Assembly (NCBI GenBank): GCA_947450015.1
Contig: CANFUB010000022.1
Coordinates: 1 to 16,816, forward strand
Direction of reading: 5' to 3'
From: Bacteroidota bacterium
GTDB lineage: Bacteria; Bacteroidota; Bacteroidia; NS11-12g; UBA955
DNA length: 16,816 nt
In this document: positions 7,292 to 14,312 of the stretch, piece after piece
Layout of the letters: every line of letters starts with the position of its first letter
Position numbering within the stretch: position 1 is the stretch's first letter
The notes under the pieces: generated by a model
Seen by the model: only the letters and a program-made list of their open reading frames with translations
Told to the model about the DNA's origin: nothing
Database searches by the model: none
Translations under genes and position numbers: made by a program

Positions 7292-8108
7292 GATTACAAA
7301 AAGTAGTTACAAATCGATAGGAAATTGTAACACCTGCTATAAAATACCAATCTTTTAGATGCTTATCGCCCCGCATTGTATTTGCATCGATGGCGGTGTT
7401 GCCATTCTGTACTTGGGCCTGTGATAGATTTGCAGCATTTGTACCTTGCTGACTGTTGATGGCATTATAATCTGCGTAAACATCTTTGGTATCGTCTAAA
7501 TAATCGGTAAACGTTTTACGAAAACCAAGTTCAGTGCCCAACACCCATTTATCGCTAATGTTTAATTTATAGCCTAAACCAAGCGTTATTGAGGGTTGTA
7601 TTAAAGAATACTTCCTTTTATTATTGAGTACCTGACCCTCGGTTCCTAAATCCCTTAATTCGATTTTATCGCCATTGTAAATGCGTGTTTTGGGATTGAA
7701 CATGAACATATTAAAACCTGCAAAAACAAATGTACTTGCATTTTTCTCTAACACATTCATGCCAAAAGGCAAGAAATTCAACTCTGCATTGTAGCCAAGT
7801 TCGAAAATATTACTTTGAAAAGAAAGATTTCTGTAGTTATTAGCCCTGAAATTTTTATCTGTTCCCGCTATTCTACCATAGGCAAATTGGTAGCGACTGC
7901 TAAAAAATTTTGTATGGTTTTGTTTAAAGAAAATGCCTCCACTGAATTTAGTTTCTTTTAATACAATTTCGGGTGCAAGATCACCAAAGTAATTACTACC
8001 GCCTAATAGCAAACCGATTTCGTTTTTACCATTCCTGTACTGAGCATAGGAAACAAAAGATAAGCAGCAGCATAAAAATGCTGTTAAAAATATTTTTGAA
8101 TATGACAC
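7281..8108 (-). CDS. porG: PorG-type outer membrane protein (DUF6089 family), T9SS component
   Basis: PorG is an outer-membrane barrel needed for type IX secretion and associated with the PorK/PorN ring in Porphyromonas; that role is family knowledge. This 275-residue protein has a signal peptide (residues 1-23, ending VSYAQ). It has the DUF6089 motifs LLLGGSNYFGDLAPE (33-47), NLSFQSNIFELGYNAE (93-108), FNPKTRIYNGDK (136-147), LGTEGQ (153-158) and FRKTFTDYLDD (196-206). It ends in an aromatic residue (NHPF), as barrel proteins do. The start is GTG (8106-8108), directly preceded by an in-frame TAA; there is no upstream ATG and no usable internal Met before the signal peptide ends. It sits 28 bases before uppS and 24 bases after a paralogue. 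Being the copy next to uppS-bamA, it is positionally the orthologue of P. gingivalis PorG, though which copy carries the function cannot be told from sequence alone. Confidence 0.85.
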   Translation of the reverse strand: MSYSKIFLTAFLCCCLSFVSYAQYRNGKNEIGLLLGGSNYFGDLAPEIVLKETKFSGGIFFKQNHTKFFSSRYQFAYGRIAGTDKNFRANNYRNLSFQSNIFELGYNAELNFLPFGMNVLEKNASTFVFAGFNMFMFNPKTRIYNGDKIELRDLGTEGQVLNNKRKYSLIQPSITLGLGYKLNISDKWVLGTELGFRKTFTDYLDDTKDVYADYNAINSQQGTNAANLSQAQVQNGNTAIDANTMRGDKHLKDWYFIAGVTISYRFVTTFCNHPF

Positions 8109-8132
8109 TTAGTAAGGTTTCTACTCTATAAG

Positions 8133-9032
8133 CTAGAAATTAAAACAAGGTTGGCGACCACCAAGAATTCTATAGGTTAATGTAACACCAGATATTAAGT
8201 ACCAATCTTTGGTTTTAGGGTTACCTCTTGGATCGTTGTTATTGAATTTTACTGAAAGATCATTGTTCACTTCGGCACTTCTATCTTTTAATGCCACTGC
8301 CATAGGTCCGCTTGCGCCACCTACGATTTGATCATCAACATAAATAGATGAAACATCATCTAAATAATCTGTAAATGTTTTGCGAACACCAAACTCAATA
8401 CCGATGGCCCAATGGTCATCTAACTGCCATTTTGAACCTATTCCCAAAGGAATGCTAATTTGAGTTAATGAATATCTTCTTTTATCGTTGAATTTTGTAG
8501 TCTCTTGACCTTCTGTACCCAAGGGTTGCAATTCTATCCATTCTCCACTTTGAGATTGTAGCGAAGGATCATGTAAACCTGAAATATAATTAAATTGTGC
8601 TTTGGGATTAAATCTGAAAACTGAAACACCTCCAAACAAATAAGGCGACCAACCATAATTGGTTCTAGTGTTTTCGTAACCCAAAATATTCCACTCAATT
8701 TGTGCTGAAAATTCAACAATATCTGATTTAAAACTTAGATTCCTGCGGGTTCTGTAGGCATCATAACCGTAATTTTTGTCTGAACCTTGAATTTGACCAT
8801 ATAAAGCAGATCCTTTAAATGTGATATAAGGACTCACATTGTATCTGCACAGCAAACCACCCGCCAATTTAGTTTTGCTCCACAATGGTTGGTAATCTCT
8901 GGTCAAATCACCCCAATAGTTTGAACCACCTAGGTACAACCCAAAATCTAACGAACTTCCCTTTTTCTTCTCAACAGCTTGTGCATTGAAGGCAAATAGA
9001 AGTGATAGCGCTAGGTAACAGATTTTTTTCAT
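8133..9032 (-). CDS. Second PorG-like outer membrane protein (DUF6089 family), tandem paralogue
   Basis: This is a paralogue of the next gene. Both share GGSNYxGDL near the N-terminus, NLSFxSxIxE, FNPK, LGTEGQ, a KRxYSLxQ block, the KTFTDYLDD motif and a C-terminal Phe after a late Cys. It is predicted to be a small outer-membrane barrel with a signal peptide (MKKICYLALSLLFAFNAQA). I place the start at ATG 9030-9032; an in-frame TTG two codons upstream (9036-9038) could extend it but adds only two residues and spoils the usual MKK start. The protein is about 299 residues. It carries longer loops than its neighbour, for example around residues 140-160 between FNPK and LGTEGQ. The genes are 24 bases apart on one strand and very likely cotranscribed. 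The role is inferred to be in T9SS from the family, with no direct evidence for a separate function. Confidence 0.82.
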   Translation of the reverse strand: MKKICYLALSLLFAFNAQAVEKKKGSSLDFGLYLGGSNYWGDLTRDYQPLWSKTKLAGGLLCRYNVSPYITFKGSALYGQIQGSDKNYGYDAYRTRRNLSFKSDIVEFSAQIEWNILGYENTRTNYGWSPYLFGGVSVFRFNPKAQFNYISGLHDPSLQSQSGEWIELQPLGTEGQETTKFNDKRRYSLTQISIPLGIGSKWQLDDHWAIGIEFGVRKTFTDYLDDVSSIYVDDQIVGGASGPMAVALKDRSAEVNNDLSVKFNNNDPRGNPKTKDWYLISGVTLTYRILGGRQPCFNF

Positions 9033-9054
9033 GTGCAATTTTATTACTGACTTA

Positions 9055-9086
9055 CGAAATTAGGGGATTATATTGAAAAACGCAAA
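9055..9086 (-). promoter_or_regulatory. Probable promoter for the porG-porG-uppS-bamA operon
   Basis: On the minus strand TTTG (9086-9083) is followed by a 20-base spacer and TAATTTCG (9062-9055), one mismatch from TAnnTTTG. Initiation would give a leader of roughly 15 bases before the ATG at 9032. It is the only candidate between the upstream terminator and this gene. Confidence 0.5.
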
Positions 9087-9112
9087 ATAAGTTGATTTTA
9101 TTGCATAAGGCA

Positions 9113-9152
9113 TCAAAAATAAAAATGGGTATCAGCAAAAGCCAATACCCAT
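9113..9152 (-). terminator. Intrinsic terminator of the PorE-like gene
   Basis: An 8-bp perfect stem, ATGGGTAT (9125-9132) with ATACCCAT (9145-9152), can be extended inside by GC-AAAA-GC (35/36 with 41/42). On the minus strand it is followed directly by TTTTATTTTT. It lies 24 bases after the stop codon at 9177. This is the clearest Rho-independent terminator in the window and separates the PorE-like gene from the porG operon. Confidence 0.85.
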
Positions 9153-9176
9153 CTCTTAATATTTATCTCAATGGGA

Positions 9177-12100
9177 TTATTCCCCTGGTTTAGCGCGTTT
9201 TTCTTTTGGTTTCATATAAAGCACTTTGCCTTTCACCACCGCGAACATCTTTTTCATTATTACGTTCATACCACCAATGGTTGGCACTGTTACTTTGGTA
9301 CTTACTACCACTCTAACATTTTCTAAGGTAACATCACCAATTTGAAGTGTAGCAATTAAAAAGGTATTACTTGGAAGTTTTGTACCATCACCCAATTTAA
9401 TTGACTCACCATCTTCGAAATCCTTCTTACTAATGGCTTTGCTATCTAATAATTGTTTCACCATGTCCTCCGTGATTTCAACTTTTCTACCACTAGGGTC
9501 ATAGGCCCAATTCACATTTTCCTTATCATTCACCATGGTTGGTATCATTAAGGTACCGCCATCATCAATTAAGGTTACCGTTTTGTAATCTTCCATAGAA
9601 ACAGTATCAGCTTTAGGTGCAACTGGTGTTGTCGTTGTACCTGTAGTGCCGGTTGTGCCAGTATTAGCGTTACCTTTTGTACCGTTGCTCTCGATAGCAC
9701 CATTTTGAAGCGCTCCTTTGTTTACATTTTTGAAGGTAATCTCACCTTCTTCAGTATTAACTGTACCATCAAGTGCTTTAAGAGCATCGAATCCGAAGGT
9801 ATAAGGATTGCCTTGAGAAGCAATTTTAACAACCACATTGGTTAAGGTTTTACCACCATCTTTGGTACCAATTCTTAACATATTCAATTTAACAGTAGCA
9901 CCCGGCTTAAGTTTTCCTGCTGCTACGTCTGCTGGTGTGATGCCTATTAAATCTTCTGGTTTAATCACTTTCTTATCAATTAAGTTTTTCAATTCTATCA
10001 TTGATATTGTAATATCTGCACCTGGTGCAACCAAAGCCTTACTTACACTTTCAACATTATTACCAGCAACATTTACTAAGTACTTGTTGTCTTTGTTTTC
10101 CATTTTAACAATGATAGGTTTAACGTTGGTGTTATTCTTATCATTGCTGTTTACTGCACTTACTCTTGGGTCGAAGTTTACGTCCAATGTCTTAATGGTT
10201 GTTCTTCTATTTTCTTGGTGTTTTTCTTCAGTACATGGTACTTTTACTGCACCCTCACACTGACAATCATTCACCAATTGAGATTCTCCATAGCCTTTTG
10301 CCACCAATCTTCTTGCATCAATACCTGCTCTTACCAAGTAAGCTACAGCACTATCTGCTCTTCGTTGTGACAAATCTTCGTTATATGCATAAGATGAACG
10401 ACAATCGGTATGCGAACCTAATTCTAATCTAAGTTTTGGATATTTCTTTAGAAGTACCACAATTTTCTCATCTAATACTTTAGCAGCATCTGGTCTAATG
10501 TTCGCTTTATCTAAGTCGTAGTAAATTGGCACCACTTCCTCGATAATCTGAGAGTACAAGCAGAAATCCTGTCTTAGAACTGTCGATATTTTAATACCCT
10601 TGGTTGTTTTTTGTTTTATTTCTGCATCAAAATAGTACAACTCTAAATTTTGACATAAAATTTCGTAGTTGGTTTTCTCTTTCAATGTTACTCTGTAATA
10701 ACCAGCTGCATCAGTTTTAACTATCATCTTGGTAGAGTCAATGTTATTCGTAATGGTGATTAAAGAGTTGGCCAATGGTTTAGATAAATTGTGTTTATCA
10801 GGATTTGTTTTTGGCAATACACACTCGTAAACATAACCTTCTAATTCTATTACCAAAGGCGAAACCTTGAATTCATAAATATCATCGCTTCCTTTACCAC
10901 CTTCTCTGTTTGAAGAGAAGAAACCATGGTCGCGGTTAGTAATATCGAAAGTAATACCAAAATCATCACCACCGCTGTTCAATGGTGCTCTTAAATTTTC
11001 TGGCTCGGTCCATTCTGTTCCGCTGCCTTCAGATCTAAAAATATCAAAACCACCCATGCCTAAATGCCCTGTTGAAGAGAAATAGATGTTGGCATCGTGA
11101 CTGTTCCAATAAGGATACATTTCGTTTTGTGGGGTATTGATTACATCACCAAGGTTAACTGGCTCACCCCAACCTTTTGCTCTTTGGTTGTAAGCACAAA
11201 CCCAAATATCATAACCACCTTGTCCATCAGGTCTATCACTGGTAAAATATAATTTTTTACCGTCATCGCTTAAAGAAGGATGTGCGTAGTTAAATGAGTC
11301 ATTGATACAAAATTCTAACATTTGCTCTTCAGCCCATTCTTCGCCAGTTAGTTTTGCTTGGAACAATTTACAAGTTTTAGATTTACCATCAGTACCATTA
11401 CATTGTGTATAGTATACTGTTGTGAATTTTCTATCAAAGCAACAAGTACCATCATTGAATTTTGTATTGATAGTTCCTAAAGCAATCACTGGTTTATCAA
11501 ATACAATTGGAGGATTCGGATTCTTTGCAGTTTTCTTTACCTTCTTTGCATTTGCATACCATATATCGTGGTAGCTAAAACCAATGTAACCATCGATTTG
11601 CTTTTTGCGAATACCGCCTTCTCTATCTGTCGTGAAGAATAATTTATCATCTTTCTTGCTACCAATCATTGGCGCATACTCAGATGCTTTTGTATTTAAT
11701 TGCTTAACATTCGAAACTTTGAATCTGCTTTTAGGTGCATCCTTGATCCAACTTTCTACACTGTCAATGGCTGCAACCTTTTTTATAATGCGCTCATCAT
11801 TTGGAACTTCTTCTAAATATCTTTTGAAAAATCCTCTGGCCTCTCTCAATGCATCTGGCTTTCCATCGGCTGTTTTCATTTTTAAAACACCAATTTGATA
11901 AAGTGCCTCTGTATTTTTAGGGTCTTTTTTAAGCACCTTATCATACGCTTTGATGGCTTTTTCGTATTCATTTGCCATTCTGTAACAAAAGGCAGCATCC
12001 ATTCTTACTCTTTGAGCCGTATCTTTATCTTTAATTTTTGGCGCAATTTGCGAATACAAATCCGCAGCATATTTGTATTGGTATCTGGCTTTCGCTCCAT

Positions 12101-12191
12101 CTGGTTTAGATAGGTTTACTGGACAGCCACATAACAAAATAAGGGATACAGCGAAAATACTGGTTCTTAAAAATATTGTAGTTTTACTCAT
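9177..12191 (-). CDS. porE: PorE-like lipoprotein (TPR - PD40 propeller - CRD - OmpA) with tandem retropepsin-like C-terminal extension
   Basis: In Porphyromonas, PorE has the order TPR, beta-propeller, carboxypeptidase-regulatory-like domain (CRD), OmpA_C, and anchors the T9SS to peptidoglycan. This 1004-residue protein shows the same order. A lipoprotein signal (LLCGC, lipid-bearing Cys23) is followed by TPR helices at about 36-140 and PD40 blades at about 165-440, with repeats such as LFFTTDR, LYFTSDR, IYFSST and GFFSSNR. The CRD spans about 446-540 and the OmpA_C domain about 548-672. The OmpA peptidoglycan-binding pair is present as Asp596 (GSHTD) and Arg611 (LSQRRAD), spaced 15 residues as in OmpA. 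Residues about 673-1004 are extra. By eye they are two retropepsin-like units (about 700-818 and 868-980) joined by a TGTTGTTGTTTT linker, with the catalytic DTGA replaced by APGA (722-725) and DPSG (898-901). It has its own promoter and terminator. PorE identity rests on domain order; the protease-like reading is inference. Confidence 0.85.
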   Translation of the reverse strand: MSKTTIFLRTSIFAVSLILLCGCPVNLSKPDGAKARYQYKYAADLYSQIAPKIKDKDTAQRVRMDAAFCYRMANEYEKAIKAYDKVLKKDPKNTEALYQIGVLKMKTADGKPDALREARGFFKRYLEEVPNDERIIKKVAAIDSVESWIKDAPKSRFKVSNVKQLNTKASEYAPMIGSKKDDKLFFTTDREGGIRKKQIDGYIGFSYHDIWYANAKKVKKTAKNPNPPIVFDKPVIALGTINTKFNDGTCCFDRKFTTVYYTQCNGTDGKSKTCKLFQAKLTGEEWAEEQMLEFCINDSFNYAHPSLSDDGKKLYFTSDRPDGQGGYDIWVCAYNQRAKGWGEPVNLGDVINTPQNEMYPYWNSHDANIYFSSTGHLGMGGFDIFRSEGSGTEWTEPENLRAPLNSGGDDFGITFDITNRDHGFFSSNREGGKGSDDIYEFKVSPLVIELEGYVYECVLPKTNPDKHNLSKPLANSLITITNNIDSTKMIVKTDAAGYYRVTLKEKTNYEILCQNLELYYFDAEIKQKTTKGIKISTVLRQDFCLYSQIIEEVVPIYYDLDKANIRPDAAKVLDEKIVVLLKKYPKLRLELGSHTDCRSSYAYNEDLSQRRADSAVAYLVRAGIDARRLVAKGYGESQLVNDCQCEGAVKVPCTEEKHQENRRTTIKTLDVNFDPRVSAVNSNDKNNTNVKPIIVKMENKDNKYLVNVAGNNVESVSKALVAPGADITISMIELKNLIDKKVIKPEDLIGITPADVAAGKLKPGATVKLNMLRIGTKDGGKTLTNVVVKIASQGNPYTFGFDALKALDGTVNTEEGEITFKNVNKGALQNGAIESNGTKGNANTGTTGTTGTTTTPVAPKADTVSMEDYKTVTLIDDGGTLMIPTMVNDKENVNWAYDPSGRKVEITEDMVKQLLDSKAISKKDFEDGESIKLGDGTKLPSNTFLIATLQIGDVTLENVRVVVSTKVTVPTIGGMNVIMKKMFAVVKGKVLYMKPKEKRAKPGE

Positions 12192-12227
12192 GTTTATTTA
12201 AAATACTATAACTCTGACTAGAATTTA

Positions 12228-12258
12228 CAAACCTACACGAAAATATCAATTTACCAAA
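12228..12258 (-). promoter_or_regulatory. Promoter of the PorE-like gene
   Basis: On the minus strand TTTG (12258-12255), a 19-base spacer and TAGGTTTG (12235-12228) match the Bacteroidota consensus with no mismatch. The expected leader before the ATG at 12191 is about 30 bases. Together with the terminator at 9113-9152 this makes the gene monocistronic. Confidence 0.78.
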
Positions 12259-12298
12259 ATCTTAAATGAATAGTTTGTATTTTTTTTTAATATCAACG

Positions 12299-12326
12299 TA
12301 AATTAGCCATAATTATTGCTAATTTA
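12299..12326. repeat. AT-rich inverted repeat between the aldehyde dehydrogenase and PorE-like genes
   Basis: TAAATTAGC (12299-12307) and GCTAATTTA (12318-12326) form a 9-bp stem with a 10-base loop, 44 bases below the aldehyde dehydrogenase stop. On the minus strand it is followed by an A run rather than a T run, and the nine-T run on the plus strand lies before the hairpin. It does not fit a canonical terminator in either direction. It may be a weak terminator or a regulator site above the PorE-like promoter. Confidence 0.4.
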
Positions 12327-12369
12327 AACCTATCTAAGTCATTTAAAATGCTTTAGATGTAAACCGAAT

Positions 12370-13908
12370 TTACAAATCAAATTTTATACCTTGCGCCAAT
12401 GGCAAATTATCGGCATAATTGATGGTATTGGTTTGTCTGCGCATATAGGCCTTCCAACTGTCGCTTCCACTTTCTCTACCACCGCCAGTTTCCTTCTCGC
12501 CACCAAAGGCTCCACCAATCTCAGCACCACTGGTACCAATGTTTACATTGGCAATTCCGCAATCGCTGCCATTGGCCGATAAGAAGTATTCTGTTTCCCT
12601 AATATTGTTAGAGAATATTGCTGAACTTAAGCCTTGCTTAACATCATTCTGCATCGCTAAAGCCTCTTCAAGCTTGCTATACTTCATGATGTACAAAATC
12701 GGTGCGAAGGTTTCGTGTTGCACAATTTTATAATGATTCCTTGCCTCACAGATGGCGGGCTCAACATAACAGCCACTCTCATAACCCTTGCCCTTTAACA
12801 CTTTACCGCCAACCAACACTTTGCCACCTTCTTTTTTCAACTGATCGAGCGCACCTGAGAAATTGTTCACTGCATCCAAATCAATTAAAGGACCTACATG
12901 GTTCGTTTGATCGAGTGGATTGCCAATTTTTAATTGCTTGTAAGCCGCTACTAGTTTTTTAACCAAGGCATCGTAAATTTTTTCATGAACAATGAGTCTG
13001 CGTGTTGTTGTGCAGCGTTGTCCGGCTGTACCTACCGATCCGAAGACAATGGCAATAAGTGCCATTTTCAAATCTGCATTGTCCGAAACAATGATGGCAT
13101 TGTTACCACCCAATTCTAATAAACTTCTGCCCAATCTTTCGCCAACTACCTTTCCTACTTCCTTGCCCATGCGTGTACTTCCAGTAGCCGAAATCAAAGG
13201 AATTCTATTGTCAGCAGCCATCATTTTTCCAATACTGGCATCACCATTTATTAAAGTAAAAATACCTTCAGGTAATTTATTGGCGGCCAAAACTGGCATT
13301 AGTAAATTCATGCAAGCCACTGCCGAAAGTGGTGTTTTTTCGGAAGGTTTCCAAATGCTTACATCGCCACAAACTGCAGCTATCATAGCATTCCACGACC
13401 AAACAGCAACTGGGAAATTAAAGGCAGAGATAATTCCCACAGTGCCCAATGGATGCCATTGCTCGTACATGCGGTGATTAGGGCGTTCGCTGTGCATGGT
13501 TAAACCATATAATTGGCGACTTAAACCCACTGCAAAATCGCAGATGTCTATCATTTCTTGTACCTCGCCCAAGCCTTCTTGTAAACTTTTACCCATCTCG
13601 TAACTCACAAGGGTACCAAGGGCCGTTTTATTTTCTCTTAAGACATCGCCATATTGTCTAACAATTTCGCCACGCTTTGGCGCTGGCATTTGTCTCCAAT
13701 AAATGGCAGCTGCACTTGTTCTTTTAAGTACCGCTTCATATTCAGTTTCGCTCGCATAAATTACCGAGCCAATTAATTTGCCATCAACTGGCGAATGAAT
13801 TTCTTTTTTTTGCGTTCCTACAGCACTTATCCAGCTATTGCCAGTGCATACACTTTCACTTATTTTCTTAATGCCTAATTGTTTTAAAACCTGAGCGATG
13901 TTTTGCAT
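12370..13908 (-). CDS. ALDH7-type aldehyde dehydrogenase (probable aminoadipate-semialdehyde dehydrogenase)
   Basis: NAD-dependent aldehyde dehydrogenase of the ALDH7/antiquitin group, whose members oxidise alpha-aminoadipate semialdehyde (piperideine-6-carboxylate) in lysine catabolism. The 512 residues are full length. Catalytic residues are all present: Asn164 in FNFP, Glu265 in LLELGGNN, Cys299 in GTAGQRCTTTRR and Glu399 in HETFAPI. Features that favour ALDH7 over other ALDHs are the EVQEMID segment (115-121) in the substrate pocket, the TAGQRCTTTRRL block and the C-terminal GGEKETGGGRESGSDSWKAYMRRQT region. It has no signal peptide and should be cytoplasmic. No other lysine-degradation gene is in the window, so the substrate is inferred from subfamily only. 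The ATG at 13906-13908 follows a TATATTTG element by 4 bases, suggesting a leaderless or nearly leaderless mRNA. No clear terminator follows. Confidence 0.92.
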   Translation of the reverse strand: MQNIAQVLKQLGIKKISESVCTGNSWISAVGTQKKEIHSPVDGKLIGSVIYASETEYEAVLKRTSAAAIYWRQMPAPKRGEIVRQYGDVLRENKTALGTLVSYEMGKSLQEGLGEVQEMIDICDFAVGLSRQLYGLTMHSERPNHRMYEQWHPLGTVGIISAFNFPVAVWSWNAMIAAVCGDVSIWKPSEKTPLSAVACMNLLMPVLAANKLPEGIFTLINGDASIGKMMAADNRIPLISATGSTRMGKEVGKVVGERLGRSLLELGGNNAIIVSDNADLKMALIAIVFGSVGTAGQRCTTTRRLIVHEKIYDALVKKLVAAYKQLKIGNPLDQTNHVGPLIDLDAVNNFSGALDQLKKEGGKVLVGGKVLKGKGYESGCYVEPAICEARNHYKIVQHETFAPILYIMKYSKLEEALAMQNDVKQGLSSAIFSNNIRETEYFLSANGSDCGIANVNIGTSGAEIGGAFGGEKETGGGRESGSDSWKAYMRRQTNTINYADNLPLAQGIKFDL

Positions 13909-13912
13909 AAGG

Positions 13913-13920
13913 CAAATATA
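13913..13920 (-). promoter_or_regulatory. -7 promoter element just upstream of the aldehyde dehydrogenase start
   Basis: TATATTTG on the minus strand is a full match to TAnnTTTG and ends 4 bases before the ATG at 13908. No TTTG is seen at the -33 distance. If active, transcription would start at about the first base of the start codon. Confidence 0.5.
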
Positions 13921-13949
13921 AGCATATTTCCGATTTTGTTTGGGAGAGA

Positions 13950-13977
13950 AGTTGGCAATTTGCAGTTGGCAATTTGC
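13950..13977. repeat. Two tandem copies of a 14-bp unit
   Basis: The unit AGTTGGCAATTTGC occurs twice without a gap (13950-13963 and 13964-13977). Each unit contains GCAATTTGC, itself a nearly perfect palindrome. It lies in the 177-base stretch between the aldehyde dehydrogenase promoter and the small membrane-protein gene. The rest of that stretch shows no gene, tRNA or terminator that I can support. It may be a small intergenic repeat family or a protein-binding site. Confidence 0.85.
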
Positions 13978-14085
13978 AAAATGGGAAAACGATAGAGGCT
14001 ATTACTGAAGAGGTAATTTATGATTGGTTAATTGCATAACATTCTTATTAAAACAAGTCATTTTAAATTACTTTTCTATTTAGAA

Positions 14086-14307
14086 TTACATGCATTTAGA
14101 ATAAGTGATGATTAAAACAAAATAAAGCAGGTATAGAACTATAATACTGATGTAGGCTATTGTTATTGCTAGCAAAACACTGACTACTACCCTCCAATAA
14201 TGATTTTGAATTCTCCTTTTTAAAATCTTAAAGTGAATAGGAATAAAAAAAAATAAGAACAATAGAAATACAAGTACACCAAGAAAATTAGGTACTAAAA
14301 GATCCAT
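14086..14307 (-). CDS. Small two-helix membrane protein downstream of lysS (unknown function)
   Basis: I do not recognise this protein. It is 73 residues from the ATG at 14305-14307; an in-frame TTG one codon upstream is possible but less likely. It has two strongly hydrophobic segments, about residues 5-23 and 38-66, separated by a basic loop (KILKRRIQNHYWR), so it should be a small inner-membrane hairpin protein with a cytoplasmic positively charged loop. The ATG is 5 bases after the lysS stop and a purine-rich AAAGG lies inside the lysS end, which suggests translational coupling and cotranscription. There is nothing hydrophilic to suggest an enzyme. It could be a real small protein or a chance ORF in AT-rich DNA, but the tight spacing and clean membrane topology favour a real gene. 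Confidence 0.55.
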   Translation of the reverse strand: MDLLVPNFLGVLVFLLFLFFFIPIHFKILKRRIQNHYWRVVVSVLLAITIAYISIIVLYLLYFVLIITYSKCM

Positions 14308-14312
14308 CAATT

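Noticed and set aside
9600..9670. Threonine/glycine-rich repeated codons as a minisatellite
   Set aside because: It is an in-frame linker (TGTTGTTGTTTT) between the two C-terminal units, with degenerate codons, and no sign of recent expansion.
12299..12326. 9-bp AT-rich hairpin as a terminator for the aldehyde dehydrogenase gene
   Set aside because: On the minus strand it is followed by an A run, not a T run, and on the plus strand the T run comes before the stem. It is listed as an inverted repeat only.
12992..13477. Plus-strand open frame of 161 codons
   Set aside because: It is antisense to the aldehyde dehydrogenase catalytic region, and the composition is what the complementary strand of a conserved gene gives.
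13993..14020. ATTAC/GTAAT inverted repeat as a terminator for the lysS transcript
   Set aside because: The stem is only 5 bp and no T run follows on the minus strand.
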